From positions 1 to 64,000 of the forward strand of contig CAYVCL010000001.1 of assembly GCA_964450185.1 (NCBI GenBank): 64,000 bases of DNA, in the 5' to 3' direction. This document shows positions 15,498 through 25,764 of the stretch, piece after piece. The DNA comes from RUG11237 sp964450185. GTDB taxonomy: Bacteria > Bacillota > Clostridia > Lachnospirales > Lachnospiraceae. The number at the start of each line of letters is the position of its first letter. Positions within the stretch are counted from its first letter, which is position 1. The notes beneath the pieces were generated by a model that was not told the origin of the DNA, searched no databases, and was given only the letters and a program-made list of their open reading frames with translations. Position numbers and translations under genes: made by a program.

Positions 15498-18400
15498 TTA
15501 TTTTATAGTAACAGCTTTCGCTGAAGACCATACGGAATATAACTTTTTACTCTTTCCGGCAATCTTAACTTTTTTATATGTCCGGATTCGTACATAGTAT
15601 TTGGTTTTTGATTTCAACCGATATATGCTTTTCTTACTTTTACTATTGGATGTTACTTTTACAGTAACTGCCTTTTTAAACTTTTTATTAGTAGCATACT
15701 GGATTTCATATCCTGTAACCTGAGTTGTTTTCTTTTTATAGGTTACTGTCAGTTTCTTCTTTCCTGCACTCAACTTACGAATAAATGTTCCACTTGGATT
15801 TATATAAAAATACAATGCCTTACTGCCGGTATAATTTCCCTTATAAGTAACTTCTACCTTATACCGTCCAACATTTTTTCTTCCCTTTTCGTAAGACAAC
15901 GTATAATCTATATCTTTTTTCAGCAATTCACCCTGACTGTTTTTTACGATTACTTTTGGCTTCTTTACTTTTCCATCATAAGTGTATTGACTGGTTGATA
16001 GTTTAGCAGTGGCTGTTTTTTTCGTAGCCTGACTAGAATTTCCTACCGTAATCTGAACTGACGTCATTGGTTTTGCACAATCCACACCTGCTGTTTTGTC
16101 TTTATCCTGATATAATATGTAATCAAACTGGAGAATTATATCTTCATCCTCCTTTGTCAAAGGTTCTTGGGAATAGGTGATATATTCTGTAACATCTCTT
16201 GTCATTCCGTTACTATAGGTTGCAACCACTTTCATTCCGGAAGCATCAAATTTTTCTCCCACCTGATAATTTATTTTTTTAGGTTTTGTAACCACTTCTA
16301 TTTTCTCAATGGTACTTCCCACCGCCATCAGATAGGCAGAATCGTTTTTAAAATAAATGGTTCCATATTCATCTACAATAGGACTGCACAATGCATATTG
16401 GGCATGCTCACCGGATGGAGTGAATAATACTTTAGCTGCCTCACAGCTTTTTGTTTCCCCACCCTGACTATACTCCTCTACGGTAATTTCCGTAGCTTTT
16501 GTCTGTCCCGGTTTATCTGAAATAATACGCAATTTCCCCGGAGTATAATTGTCGAAGAAGTATATATATGTTTTCTTTGTATTTCCTTCATATGCAGTTG
16601 TGAGAAGCCCACTTGTCTGAGGATATCCCTGTGTAGGAACGCTATATGCAATTTCCCACTGTTCTAAATCCAACACTGTAATACTATGACCGGAGTATGC
16701 TCCAAACTGGGAAATCCCTGCCACTCCCACATAAGCTCTGCCATTATAAATCGTAGGCGTGCTGGTACTCATTGCCGGATTGCTTGCATTTGTTGCTCCA
16801 TTTTCCAATTTTATATAACGCAGTGATTCTTCCTGTAAGCTTCCATCTTCTTCTACCGCTAATTCATAGAAATATCCACCCTTTGAGGTAAAGTAAAATT
16901 TCCCATTATATAAGGTAATATTACTTCGCACATCTCCCACAAAAGGAAGCTGTATATCTCCAAGAATTTTTCCGCTTTTAGGGTCTAAGGAGATTACATG
17001 ACCATAGCCTGTAGTATATCCCGAGAACCCATCGTCTGTGCCTACAAGCATATATTCGTCACACACATAGGCTCCTGCCCAATAAAAGCCGCCCATGCTG
17101 GTGTACGTCCAAGAAGATAACTTTTCCTCGGTCTGCTCTAATAGATTTTCATCGGTTACTGAAACGCAAACATAATTTGCTTCTTGGCTTTCGCCCTTCC
17201 AGAATCCTGTATAAATATATCCATCCCGGTAAGTAATCGGGCAGTTAGGCTGTCCTCCTATTTCGTCCTGATATACCCACAAAGATTCCAGTGTTTTTGC
17301 ATTAAACGCCTGTATTCTTCCATCTTTTAACCCTACAAATATCATGCCTTCTGCATAGGTCGGCGGGTTAATTGCGTAACTGGACGCTTCTACCATCGTC
17401 CCGGTTGCCACAATCTGTCCGTTCACCGTATCCAATTTATAAATATTTTTACCTGCATAAGTATACAAATAACCATCTACTATAATAGGACACCCGGTTG
17501 CCTTTCCACCGTAACCTGTTCCAAGTTTCGTTGCCCAATACAGTGCCGCATTCTCCGATTCAATCGGTATTTTTACATCGGTAACACAATTATTATCCGG
17601 TGTATTTCGAAAAGAAGACCACTGACCTATCAACGAAGCATCGATGGTTTCATTTTCTGGTGCTTTTTCAAGAGTTACTTTTATCGTTTCTTTCTCTGTT
17701 GGAGTCTGATAATCTGTCACCTGTTTTGCCACATATCCATTGCAGGTAACTCTATAGGTATAAGTATCATTAGGATACAATAAATAACTTCCGTTTTCTG
17801 AGGCATATACTCTGGAATTTGTCTTTTGATGAACTACAAATACAATCGCATCTTTCGGTGTAGTTTCAAATGAAACTTCAACAGCCTCCTGCTTTTTCAC
17901 ATGAATCCGATAACTGCAAGGCAGGCTTTGCTCATTTAAGTGTTTTACTTTTATCTCTATTATTTGTTCTTCTTCCGTTAATGGAATTACAATATTTTCC
18001 AAACTGCTATAGCTTTGTCCGGAAATTTCTACACTATAACCACCACAAATGTCTGTGGTCGCCTTTTCATTCACAAATTCACCCTTTAATGTGATAGCCT
18101 CTGTTTCTTTGGAAACTGCCACATAATAGTCACTTCGTTCAGAATCAAAGGTGATAACCTCATCATTTTCATTCAGAAGACAGGTTTCTTTTTCTTCCAC
18201 TTCTACCTTTAAATCCTTCAAATGAAGGGAACGCACCAGCGTAATCTCGTAATCCTGATACCAGGTAATTCCTTCTTTTTCTTTGGAAACTCTAATGGTA
18301 AGTGACTGATTGTAGCCACACGCCCCTATAAGTTGCTTCAAGGTTACTGCTTTCAGGGTACTGTCTACTTTTTCTTCAAGTTCCACCTGACAGCTAACTC

Positions 18401-20288
18401 CATGCTGACTTGCAACCGTAGATTGTTTGTTATAACACGCCATTGCTGTATAATCTTCCTTAAGGGTTGCCTGTGCTGCCGCCAGACTGTTTTCATCTGT
18501 TATGGTATATGTGTAATTATGTATTTTTGACGAAAACTCTGCATCGCTTTCATATAATTCCCTGATGGAAGCACTTGGCGAATCGTATAATGCAAAATTT
18601 TCTAATACATCTGCCACTTCCGGTTCCGCAACCGCCACAACACAATCTGTGGTTGACGAAAACTCCTCTGTGGTATGAAAATACTTTTCCTTTGTAGCAA
18701 TATAACTATATTTTTGTCCGGATATAAGATGGTAGGTATTTTCCCCTACCGGAGGAACTGTTTCACCATTTTCATTCTGTACCTCTACCGTAGTTTCTTT
18801 TGGAGTAGAAAGTGTTACTTCCACAAGTTCTCCCTTTGTAATGTTCAAATGATATTCCCGGCTTTCCCCATTCTTATGGGACACAGTTACCGTTCTTTCT
18901 ACGAATCCATCCGTTCCTACTTCTATAACTTCGTTTCCGGTAATGGTATAACCCTCTATACCATTAGCCTCTGCTTCTACATATAATTTTTCCGCCCCTG
19001 TTGTCAGGTTATATGTGGTTTCCTTCGAAGAAAAATTACTCAAAACAGACATTCCGGTACTGCTTCCCTCCCTTACTACTAAGTTCTTTAAGGTAGGTAC
19101 TCGTTTAAAATTTATATAATAAGACTGTATTTGAATATAATCTGTTGTTTCATAACAGGCTTCTAATCTGACTGTTTTTCCCTCCATGCCTTCTTTCAAG
19201 CATTTGGTAAGCTTATTACTGTTGGAATTCCAGCTATTGCTTTTTTCTGACTTATCTTCTCCGTCAGTTCCTATATAGCAGGCTTTTAATTTTGTTTGTG
19301 AAGATACTGGCACTTCGCCCTGTTCAACATAAAGGTACAAATCGTCCTCTCCAGTGGTGTCTTCTGCCAAAACTTCGATTTCATGAGCACTTCCGTTAAA
19401 ACGAGTTTCTAGCTCTGCTTTTTCTTTGTCTTTTACTTGAACCTGCTGAAACCATTCTCCTTTTGGCAATGCTACCTGCAGCTTGTCCGTTTCTGTAACA
19501 TTTATAGTACCTTCCACACGATTATATGCGCCATCGGAAATAATATAATCATATTCTCCTGCCACTACTTTTACACTGGAATCCAAATCATTTTCTGTTT
19601 TGTTTCCGCTTTTATCTATAAAGGTAATGGATGGGTTTGTAAGCTGTTCTTCTCCCTGAAATGCCTCTACAGTAATTGTGCATAGTTCTCCATTGATATA
19701 AGCTTCATAATCTGTAATCGCCTGTGTAAGATTTTGTGCTGCGGTCGCTGCTGCTTTCCCATCGCCTTGCTGCAATGCTTTTGCACCCATGAAATAGGCT
19801 TCTGTTGCCGGTGCGTAATTTTTTATATTTCCTGTCATGGTATTATATTGTGCCATAACAATAATCAATTTTGACAATGCACCTGCGTTTTCTTGTATTT
19901 CTTCTTCACTTTCGCCCAATACAGCAGTAGTAAAACCTAATACTTTGATGGCAGAAGGTGCCATAGCAAGATTGTAAGTACCATTATCAACAAATGCTGA
20001 CCAGCCTGCATCTACTGTTTCAATGGTTGACACAAAATCACCACTAAAAGTAAATTGGTATGTATCATTTTCCTCTAACACCTGACGAAGTGTTGTCTGG
20101 GTCGAAAGATAGTCCACTTCTACAGGTTCAATTACTACTTCCGTTTCTGTTACCGCTGCCAGATAAAAACTTCCGGCAACACTGGTATTTTCTTCTGTCG
20201 CTTTTACAGAAATTGGAATTTCCGAAAACAGCAGCACCACACATAACAAAGCCGCCAGAAACCTCTTACCTTTTATCTGTTGTTTCAT
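15498..20288 (-). CDS. Giant secreted protein with cadherin-like domains, PQQ-type beta-propeller, Ig-like and Fn3 domains
   Basis: A 1596-residue protein with a signal peptide (MKQQIKGKRFLAALLCVVLLF...VKA). The first 900 residues are a chain of beta-sandwich domains, including cadherin-like segments (YNLTTGAEKLYVEAEA, DYYVAVSKETEAITLK) and PEGA-like segments ending GYVAKQVTDYQTPTEK. Residues about 905-1345 look like a PQQ/quinoprotein-type propeller with repeated 'G.IYKLDTVNGQIVA', 'DGYLYTYAGKNIY' and 'VISLDPKSGKILG' blades. After that come a bacterial Ig-like domain (IEVVTKPKKINYQVGEKFDA) and a C-terminal fibronectin-III domain. There is no obvious anchor. It lies between the transglutaminase-like gene (21 bases upstream) and the repeat protein in the cobalamin-riboswitch operon. 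A BtuG-like role in B12 binding is only an analogy: BtuG of Bacteroides is also a surface propeller. Confidence 0.85.
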   Translation of the reverse strand: MKQQIKGKRFLAALLCVVLLFSEIPISVKATEENTSVAGSFYLAAVTETEVVIEPVEVDYLSTQTTLRQVLEENDTYQFTFSGDFVSTIETVDAGWSAFVDNGTYNLAMAPSAIKVLGFTTAVLGESEEEIQENAGALSKLIIVMAQYNTMTGNIKNYAPATEAYFMGAKALQQGDGKAAATAAQNLTQAITDYEAYINGELCTITVEAFQGEEQLTNPSITFIDKSGNKTENDLDSSVKVVAGEYDYIISDGAYNRVEGTINVTETDKLQVALPKGEWFQQVQVKDKEKAELETRFNGSAHEIEVLAEDTTGEDDLYLYVEQGEVPVSSQTKLKACYIGTDGEDKSEKSNSWNSNSNKLTKCLKEGMEGKTVRLEACYETTDYIQIQSYYINFKRVPTLKNLVVREGSSTGMSVLSNFSSKETTYNLTTGAEKLYVEAEANGIEGYTITGNEVIEVGTDGFVERTVTVSHKNGESREYHLNITKGELVEVTLSTPKETTVEVQNENGETVPPVGENTYHLISGQKYSYIATKEKYFHTTEEFSSTTDCVVAVAEPEVADVLENFALYDSPSASIRELYESDAEFSSKIHNYTYTITDENSLAAAQATLKEDYTAMACYNKQSTVASQHGVSCQVELEEKVDSTLKAVTLKQLIGACGYNQSLTIRVSKEKEGITWYQDYEITLVRSLHLKDLKVEVEEKETCLLNENDEVITFDSERSDYYVAVSKETEAITLKGEFVNEKATTDICGGYSVEISGQSYSSLENIVIPLTEEEQIIEIKVKHLNEQSLPCSYRIHVKKQEAVEVSFETTPKDAIVFVVHQKTNSRVYASENGSYLLYPNDTYTYRVTCNGYVAKQVTDYQTPTEKETIKVTLEKAPENETIDASLIGQWSSFRNTPDNNCVTDVKIPIESENAALYWATKLGTGYGGKATGCPIIVDGYLYTYAGKNIYKLDTVNGQIVATGTMVEASSYAINPPTYAEGMIFVGLKDGRIQAFNAKTLESLWVYQDEIGGQPNCPITYRDGYIYTGFWKGESQEANYVCVSVTDENLLEQTEEKLSSWTYTSMGGFYWAGAYVCDEYMLVGTDDGFSGYTTGYGHVISLDPKSGKILGDIQLPFVGDVRSNITLYNGKFYFTSKGGYFYELAVEEDGSLQEESLRYIKLENGATNASNPAMSTSTPTIYNGRAYVGVAGISQFGAYSGHSITVLDLEQWEIAYSVPTQGYPQTSGLLTTAYEGNTKKTYIYFFDNYTPGKLRIISDKPGQTKATEITVEEYSQGGETKSCEAAKVLFTPSGEHAQYALCSPIVDEYGTIYFKNDSAYLMAVGSTIEKIEVVTKPKKINYQVGEKFDASGMKVVATYSNGMTRDVTEYITYSQEPLTKEDEDIILQFDYILYQDKDKTAGVDCAKPMTSVQITVGNSSQATKKTATAKLSTSQYTYDGKVKKPKVIVKNSQGELLKKDIDYTLSYEKGRKNVGRYKVEVTYKGNYTGSKALYFYINPSGTFIRKLSAGKKKLTVTYKKKTTQVTGYEIQYATNKKFKKAVTVKVTSNSKSKKSIYRLKSKTKYYVRIRTYKKVKIAGKSKKLYSVWSSAKAVTIK

Positions 20289-20309
20289 TGCAATCTCCTT
20301 TCCTACTTT

Positions 20310-22517
20310 TTACCTATATAGCCATAAAATATAGTGATACCAGAATCTTTTTCCTACTGACCAGCTTTCCTTACATGCTCTTATAACTTCTTTGACATAA
20401 TTTCCCATAAGCTGTCGTTGTTCTTCTGTCATATTATGATTGCTAAACAAGGCTTCTTTATTTAACTGCTCTATTTCTTCCTGCTTTTCTAATAGTTCTC
20501 CATCCGCATAACCTTTAAGGACTCCGGCGTATTTATAGTACATCGCTATTGCACTTCGATTGTCCGCCTGTTTCATTTTTTCTAATGTTTCATATAGACG
20601 CTTTCTGCGCACTCCAATCCGGAATAGCACTACAATTAAGAAAATAATCAGCATAAGTCCCAGAATCTTTAACAGTACCTTCCAGTTCCAGACAAACTTT
20701 TGTTCTGCTTCTCTGGAATTGTCGCTTTGTTTTTGTTCCAAAGCCGGTCGGTAACGTAAATTACTTTTTGTATAGGTTTGTTCTTCCTTTTCTGCACTGC
20801 CCTTTCCAGCCAGTAAATTGTAAACCGCCTCGTTTTCACCTTCGTCCACATACCCCGGTGTCACTTCAAAAGGAATCCAGCCAATACCATCCAAGTAATA
20901 TTCTGCCCATGCATGAGCATTTTCGTCTGTCAGTCGAATACAATCCCCGGCTTTGTAATTTGCCGCTTCTTCTTCGGATAGGAAATATCCCTCCACATAT
21001 CTTGCCGGGACTCCACAATATCGAAGCATTAAAGTAGCTGCTGTAGCATAATGAACACTATATCCTTCCTTACTTTGTTCTAAAGTATATTGAAAAAAAT
21101 CATTTTCTCCATTAAGTGTCACTACTTGCTCGCTATAACCAAGTTTATCTTCTAACGTAGTGCGAATGACTGTGGCTATTTCTCCCAGTGTGCCCGTATC
21201 CTGTTCCCTTTCAAGCACTCGCTGGCAGACACCTACCACACTATTGGTTATCTGCAAATCTTGTTTATAAACAAACGTTTTATAGGTCTGTTCCTGTTTC
21301 AAATAATTCTCTATCGTTTCTTCTTTTTCGCAATTTACAAGATTTATTTTTCCCTGATACCACTCCGGCAAGCTTCCGGCTAAATAAGAAATCTCTGCCT
21401 TTGTTCCCTTGGCACTAACACTTCCATCTCCTATCAAGTAAGCATCCAGCACTTCATTTCCTACCAGAGCATATGGTAGATATTGGTACTTTTCACAAGC
21501 TCCCACGTTTTGAATCGTCATTTTGAATTTAGGATTCTCTCCGGTCAGTAGCATAGCCTTTCCAATGGAATTTTGCCCATAAAACCCTGTTTTATGAAGC
21601 CAGTAAAATGTATCTTCTGCATCCGGATACGCTGTTTCTTCCAGTTCTTTCCACCCGGTACTGGTATATACTTCTCCTATCATTCCTCGCAGATACAACT
21701 TCTGTGGTTTTTCCATTTCTATCTCAAGCCTTGTTTCACTTTTCTTTTCCAACGCTCCAAGATTTGACAAATCGCCTTCCGGCATTGCGCCCGTTGTATG
21801 TTCATACTGCCATTTATGAAGTTCTTTTTTTACAGTTTCCAATCCATTCTTACTAGAATATTCTTTGTTTATCCAAAGACTTCCAAAACAAATCACGATA
21901 CATAGCAAAGCTGCAAATACCGTTGGCACTAATCTGATTTTCTCCCCCACTCCTTGTGGAAGAAGAAAAACTGCTGTTGCCAGCACTACGAGCAAAAATC
22001 CGACACTCACCTTTGCAAAGCCACTTATGGTTACCACTAACATAATTAACCATAGTAAACTTAATGTGACTTTTTCTCTGCATTTCACCGTCTTCGCTGT
22101 CCACACGGCCAGCAGAAGCATAATTCCAAAACCAGTTATATATGCATATCCTTCTTTGCTCACCGGATAATTCAAATATATCTTTCCTGTCTTTTGGGTA
22201 AGAAAATCAAGTACATCATTGATAAGACATAAAATTCCTTCTTTAAAGAAAAACAGATTTGCTCCAAAAACAATAACATTTATTCCAATTCCCAACGTAA
22301 CCATTCTTGACTGCTGTTTGCTTTCGTAAAGAAGTAATAAGCCGATACAGCAAAAACTTCCAACCACTGCAAACATCCACCAATAGGAAGCAATGGAAGC
22401 AAAAGCTCTGCCATACACTTCTGCCCAGCCTGTCATAAACAACACAGCCATGCCCATGTTCTTTCCGTATTCAGTTTTTTCCTGCCTGTCACTTACTTTT
22501 ATTTGTAAACCAGTCAC
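20310..22517 (-). CDS. Transglutaminase-like membrane protein lacking the catalytic Cys
   Basis: A 735-residue protein with six or so N-terminal transmembrane helices (residues 20-215), an external region with a transglutaminase-like core (about 430-560), and one more helix at about 613-640 before a cytoplasmic tail. The core has the family landmarks RYCGVPARYVEGY and NAHAWAEYYLDGIGW. The catalytic Cys of the usual GYC-x-H-F/Y-A motif is Ser487 here (GYSVHYATAA, codon AGT at 21057-21059). The triad Asp of 'DpTPG' is Glu551 (FEVTPG). His535 is kept. Acyl transfer or proteolysis is therefore unlikely unless Ser can substitute. The gene is third of a MoxR-DUF58-transglutaminase trio, a widespread arrangement, here inside the cobalamin-riboswitch operon. 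Confidence 0.88.
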   Translation of the reverse strand: MTGLQIKVSDRQEKTEYGKNMGMAVLFMTGWAEVYGRAFASIASYWWMFAVVGSFCCIGLLLLYESKQQSRMVTLGIGINVIVFGANLFFFKEGILCLINDVLDFLTQKTGKIYLNYPVSKEGYAYITGFGIMLLLAVWTAKTVKCREKVTLSLLWLIMLVVTISGFAKVSVGFLLVVLATAVFLLPQGVGEKIRLVPTVFAALLCIVICFGSLWINKEYSSKNGLETVKKELHKWQYEHTTGAMPEGDLSNLGALEKKSETRLEIEMEKPQKLYLRGMIGEVYTSTGWKELEETAYPDAEDTFYWLHKTGFYGQNSIGKAMLLTGENPKFKMTIQNVGACEKYQYLPYALVGNEVLDAYLIGDGSVSAKGTKAEISYLAGSLPEWYQGKINLVNCEKEETIENYLKQEQTYKTFVYKQDLQITNSVVGVCQRVLEREQDTGTLGEIATVIRTTLEDKLGYSEQVVTLNGENDFFQYTLEQSKEGYSVHYATAATLMLRYCGVPARYVEGYFLSEEEAANYKAGDCIRLTDENAHAWAEYYLDGIGWIPFEVTPGYVDEGENEAVYNLLAGKGSAEKEEQTYTKSNLRYRPALEQKQSDNSREAEQKFVWNWKVLLKILGLMLIIFLIVVLFRIGVRRKRLYETLEKMKQADNRSAIAMYYKYAGVLKGYADGELLEKQEEIEQLNKEALFSNHNMTEEQRQLMGNYVKEVIRACKESWSVGKRFWYHYILWLYR

Positions 22518-22532
22518 TTCTAATTCCTCGCT

Positions 22533-23669
22533 CTATAATTCCACCGCTACCATGTCCTGTAGATAAATTTTCGGAGTAAATGTGTAAATTTCCTCCGGCA
22601 TTTCTTCTTTGGTACACAGCAAAAATCTAATTTCCGCATTCTTAATTTCCATGATGTATTCCGGAATTCCTTTTGCAAAATAAAGTATTTTTCCGTACCC
22701 GCTCATTTCCTGCAGACTTTCTTCTAAAAAGTTTTCTTCCATAGGCTTAAATCCTTCTTTTAACATACGCGGTAATGCCTGTATTAAATCGTCTTCTGTT
22801 TGGATTTCTTCGAATACACAACTTCCTTCTTCTGTCCAACCTAACGTATAAGGAATTCCCATCTCCATAACTGACTGACTAATGGATGCCACCACTTCTG
22901 CCATGGTATCCATTTCTTCTGGTTTTGCCTCCGCTACATTTTTATCCCAAAACAGCAAAAACGAATTTCGGATTGGCATACTTCCTTCTTTTACAATTAA
23001 CGCATTCTTTTTGGAAGATAACTTCCAATGTATCTGCTTTAAGCTATCTCCTTCTACATAATCACGCAGTGTAAACACCTCTGCATAGTCTTCGCCTCTT
23101 TGCTCCTTCGACCAGTTTTCTTCTTCCAAAGCCGACACACTAGAAAGCTGTAAGGATACCTGCGTTTGAAAAATATCCGGAAGAATATCAACCTTTCGAT
23201 TAGCTTTCAAATTACATTGCGCCGGAAGAAAACCAAAACAATCCATTAGAAATGACTTTTTTACTTTCATTCGAATATATCCACAATGAGTCGAGGTCAT
23301 TTGCAACTGCACCTTGGAAGTTCCCCTTGTTTTTACCGGAATTTCCAAGACTTTCACTTGCTTTTCACCTGTTAATGTATTGTAAAACTCTATCTGACAG
23401 ATAGCTTTTCCTACCGCCCACACGCTCTTATTATGTAGCAGTAAAGTGACCTGTTTTTCCTCTAATTTTGAAGCAGTAGGCGTTACCTCAATCTTTAAGG
23501 TTACATATTTTCTTACATAGAAATTAATTCCCCATGTCAAAATAGGAAGTACAATCCAAAAGATACTTCCTGCTACTCCATAAATGCTGTCCGTTAAAAA
23601 TGTCACTCCAAGAAGAAACAACAATATAAAAAACCACCATGCAAAAGAAGTTATTATCCTTTTTTTCAT
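22533..23669 (-). CDS. DUF58-domain membrane protein
   Basis: A 378-residue protein with two N-terminal transmembrane helices (about residues 7-50), followed by a beta-rich part and a DUF58 domain whose signature is RDYVEGDSLKQIHWKLSSKK (about residues 206-225). DUF58 proteins have a von Willebrand A-like fold and are almost always encoded between a MoxR ATPase and a transglutaminase-like protein, as here. The trio is thought to act as a membrane chaperone or assembly complex, but its mechanism is not established. It begins three bases after the MoxR stop codon. The call rests on the signature and the neighbours. Confidence 0.88.
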   Translation of the reverse strand: MKKRIITSFAWWFFILLFLLGVTFLTDSIYGVAGSIFWIVLPILTWGINFYVRKYVTLKIEVTPTASKLEEKQVTLLLHNKSVWAVGKAICQIEFYNTLTGEKQVKVLEIPVKTRGTSKVQLQMTSTHCGYIRMKVKKSFLMDCFGFLPAQCNLKANRKVDILPDIFQTQVSLQLSSVSALEEENWSKEQRGEDYAEVFTLRDYVEGDSLKQIHWKLSSKKNALIVKEGSMPIRNSFLLFWDKNVAEAKPEEMDTMAEVVASISQSVMEMGIPYTLGWTEEGSCVFEEIQTEDDLIQALPRMLKEGFKPMEENFLEESLQEMSGYGKILYFAKGIPEYIMEIKNAEIRFLLCTKEEMPEEIYTFTPKIYLQDMVAVEL

Positions 23670-23672
23670 GAA

Positions 23673-24611
23673 TTACAACTCCTTCATTTCCGGCTCTCTT
23701 ACTTCTTTGATTATCTCTGCAAGAAGTTGTTCTGCTGTATGTTCATGTAACCTTGCTTTCGGCGAAAGCACCATTCTATGTGCTCCTACGTCAATTAAAA
23801 TTTCTTTTACATCATCCGGTGTTACATAATCTCTCCCTTTTAAATAGGCGCAAGCTTTTGCGGTACGGCAAATTGCCAACGCACCTCTAGGGCTGATTCC
23901 CAGTTGAATATAGGGATTGTTTCTTGTCTGTTCTACTAATTCTGAAATATAATCATAGATGAGGTCAGAAACATAAATCTGTGTTACTTCATCAATCATC
24001 TTTTGCAGCATCGGAATGTCTACTACTGCCGATACTGTTTCTAAAGGATTTCCATGGTGGCGTTCCTTCATAATTTCAATCTGACTTGCACGATCCGGAT
24101 AGCCCATAGAAATTTTCATCAAAAAACGGTCTAACTGGGCTGTCGGCAACATCTGTGTTCCCGCTGAACCTATTGGATTTTGTGTTGCCAGCACAATAAA
24201 TGGAGCATTTAATTCTCTGGTGATTCCATCCACTGTTACCTGTCGTTCTTCCATGGCTTCTAAAAGTGCAGACTGCGTCTTACTGGAAGTTCTGTTAATT
24301 TCATCTGCCAACAATAAATTAGTCATGATTGCACCAGATTTATATTGCAATTCTCCCGTCTGCATATCATAGACAGAAAATCCAATAATATCCGAAGGCA
24401 TCGTATCTGATGTAAACTGTATTCGTCTGGTTTCAAGTCCCAATGTTTTTGCAAATGCAGTTGCTAAAGTGGTTTTTCCTACACCGGGAACGTCTTCTAA
24501 CAAAATATGACCTTCTGCCAAAACAGACATCAATACCTTCTGAATGACACCATCCTTTCCTACAATTACTTTTTTTACCTCATTGCATATTTCTATGGTC
24601 TTTTCATACAT
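23673..24611 (-). CDS. MoxR-family AAA+ ATPase
   Basis: A 312-residue MoxR ATPase. Walker A is GVPGVGKTTLA (about residue 41), Walker B is LLLADEINR, sensor 1 is in VLATQNPIG and the arginine finger region is in ISPRGALAICR. MoxR proteins act as chaperones in the maturation of secreted or membrane-bound complexes. The gene overlaps the end of the alpha/alpha-barrel gene (ATGTATGA) and is followed by DUF58 after three bases, so translation is tightly coupled. Cytoplasmic. It probably remodels one of the surface proteins of this operon; which one is not known. Confidence 0.93.
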   Translation of the reverse strand: MYEKTIEICNEVKKVIVGKDGVIQKVLMSVLAEGHILLEDVPGVGKTTLATAFAKTLGLETRRIQFTSDTMPSDIIGFSVYDMQTGELQYKSGAIMTNLLLADEINRTSSKTQSALLEAMEERQVTVDGITRELNAPFIVLATQNPIGSAGTQMLPTAQLDRFLMKISMGYPDRASQIEIMKERHHGNPLETVSAVVDIPMLQKMIDEVTQIYVSDLIYDYISELVEQTRNNPYIQLGISPRGALAICRTAKACAYLKGRDYVTPDDVKEILIDVGAHRMVLSPKARLHEHTAEQLLAEIIKEVREPEMKEL

Positions 24612-25764
24612 ATTCGTTCTTTCCCTTTTCCTTTTTGTGTTTTATCATAACTACCATGATAACTGCTGCAATTATCACCATTCCTGCTGCACAGCCCGTT
24701 CTTGGTATGTCTTCTGTAACATTCTGTTCTTTTGGCATCTCATATTCCGTAAAATCCAAAAGCCATCTATTTTCTGTTTCTCTTAACATAACTGCCTCTA
24801 ATGCTAACAATGCCTGTTCCGTTGCAATAAAATCTCCATCTTCTTCCTCTAAGGTATGCACATAAGTTCCATTTTCCAGCCGGAATTCCTGTAAGCCATC
24901 CCATGGTGTAATGCCAGCTTTTTGAAAGCTGCTATCCATTTCCAAATCCAAAGCACATATGGCTAATATTACCTGCGCAGTGGATTCACACGTTTCTACC
25001 GTCCCGCAGCAAAATGTTCCATAGGGTGTCATCTGCTTTTCCAACCAATCCAACGCTTTCTCAATGGCAATTTTTACTCTTTCCTGCTCTTTATAGGGTG
25101 CCAGCGCCTGTAAAGCCATTGCCGTTATATCAACCTCTTCACCGGTTGTGCTAATGGAAAATCCTCCATTTTCTGACTGTTTTTCTAAAATGGCATTGAG
25201 TATCTGCTCTCTGCTATAGGTAGCTCCTTGTGGAACTTCATATGTTTTTGCATCCAATGCAATCAATGCATATATATATCCACTAAGTCCTTGAGCTCCA
25301 AGGGAATCCCCTTTAAAATCGTACGTCCCATCCGCCACAAGATTTATATTGTTTCTCTTGGCATCTGTTCCAAACTCTAAAGGATTACCTCCCAATGCCA
25401 ATATTGTCAAAACACTGGTATGATAGGGTGTGGCTTTTACCGAATCCAGACCATCTTTTTCTCTATAGCTTTCTTCTACATATTTTTCCATTCCCTCCAA
25501 ATATGTTCCATAAGCCTCTTTTTCTCCTGAAATTGCCATGCCGATGGCAGCCCAATCACAAACAGTATTTCCTGCTTGAAATACGCTTTCATCTGACAGG
25601 ACATAGTTTTTTGTGGAATCTGAAATTTCCTTTAATCCCTGAACTGTTTCCGTTACACGTTCCTGTAAGCTTATATCTTCTGCATTTACGATATTTTCCT
25701 GTAAAATAACTGCCATCAATAACAGTAAAACTAAAAACCCCCTACTCTTCCTTACTATCTTCAT
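24604..25764 (-). CDS. Membrane-anchored alpha/alpha-barrel protein resembling the N-terminal domain of intrinsic factor/transcobalamin
   Basis: A 386-residue protein with a signal peptide (MKIVRKSRGFLVLLLLMAVIL...VNA), about 320 residues of helical repeats, and a C-terminal transmembrane helix with a KHKKEK stop-transfer tail. The repeats read EEVDITAMALQALAPY, CESTAQVILAICALDLE and ATEQALLALEAVMLR. This is the pattern of prenyltransferase/terpene-cyclase-like alpha6/alpha6 barrels, which also form the N-domain of the vertebrate B12 carriers. I chose the ATG at 25762-25764 because AAGGAAG lies just before it and a signal peptide follows. The frame is open upstream but would lack both. It overlaps the DUF4430 gene by 23 bases. 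No cyclase DDXD-type catalytic motif is evident, so I infer a binding role in B12 uptake. Confidence 0.82.
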   Translation of the reverse strand: MKIVRKSRGFLVLLLLMAVILQENIVNAEDISLQERVTETVQGLKEISDSTKNYVLSDESVFQAGNTVCDWAAIGMAISGEKEAYGTYLEGMEKYVEESYREKDGLDSVKATPYHTSVLTILALGGNPLEFGTDAKRNNINLVADGTYDFKGDSLGAQGLSGYIYALIALDAKTYEVPQGATYSREQILNAILEKQSENGGFSISTTGEEVDITAMALQALAPYKEQERVKIAIEKALDWLEKQMTPYGTFCCGTVETCESTAQVILAICALDLEMDSSFQKAGITPWDGLQEFRLENGTYVHTLEEEDGDFIATEQALLALEAVMLRETENRWLLDFTEYEMPKEQNVTEDIPRTGCAAGMVIIAAVIMVVMIKHKKEKGKNEYV

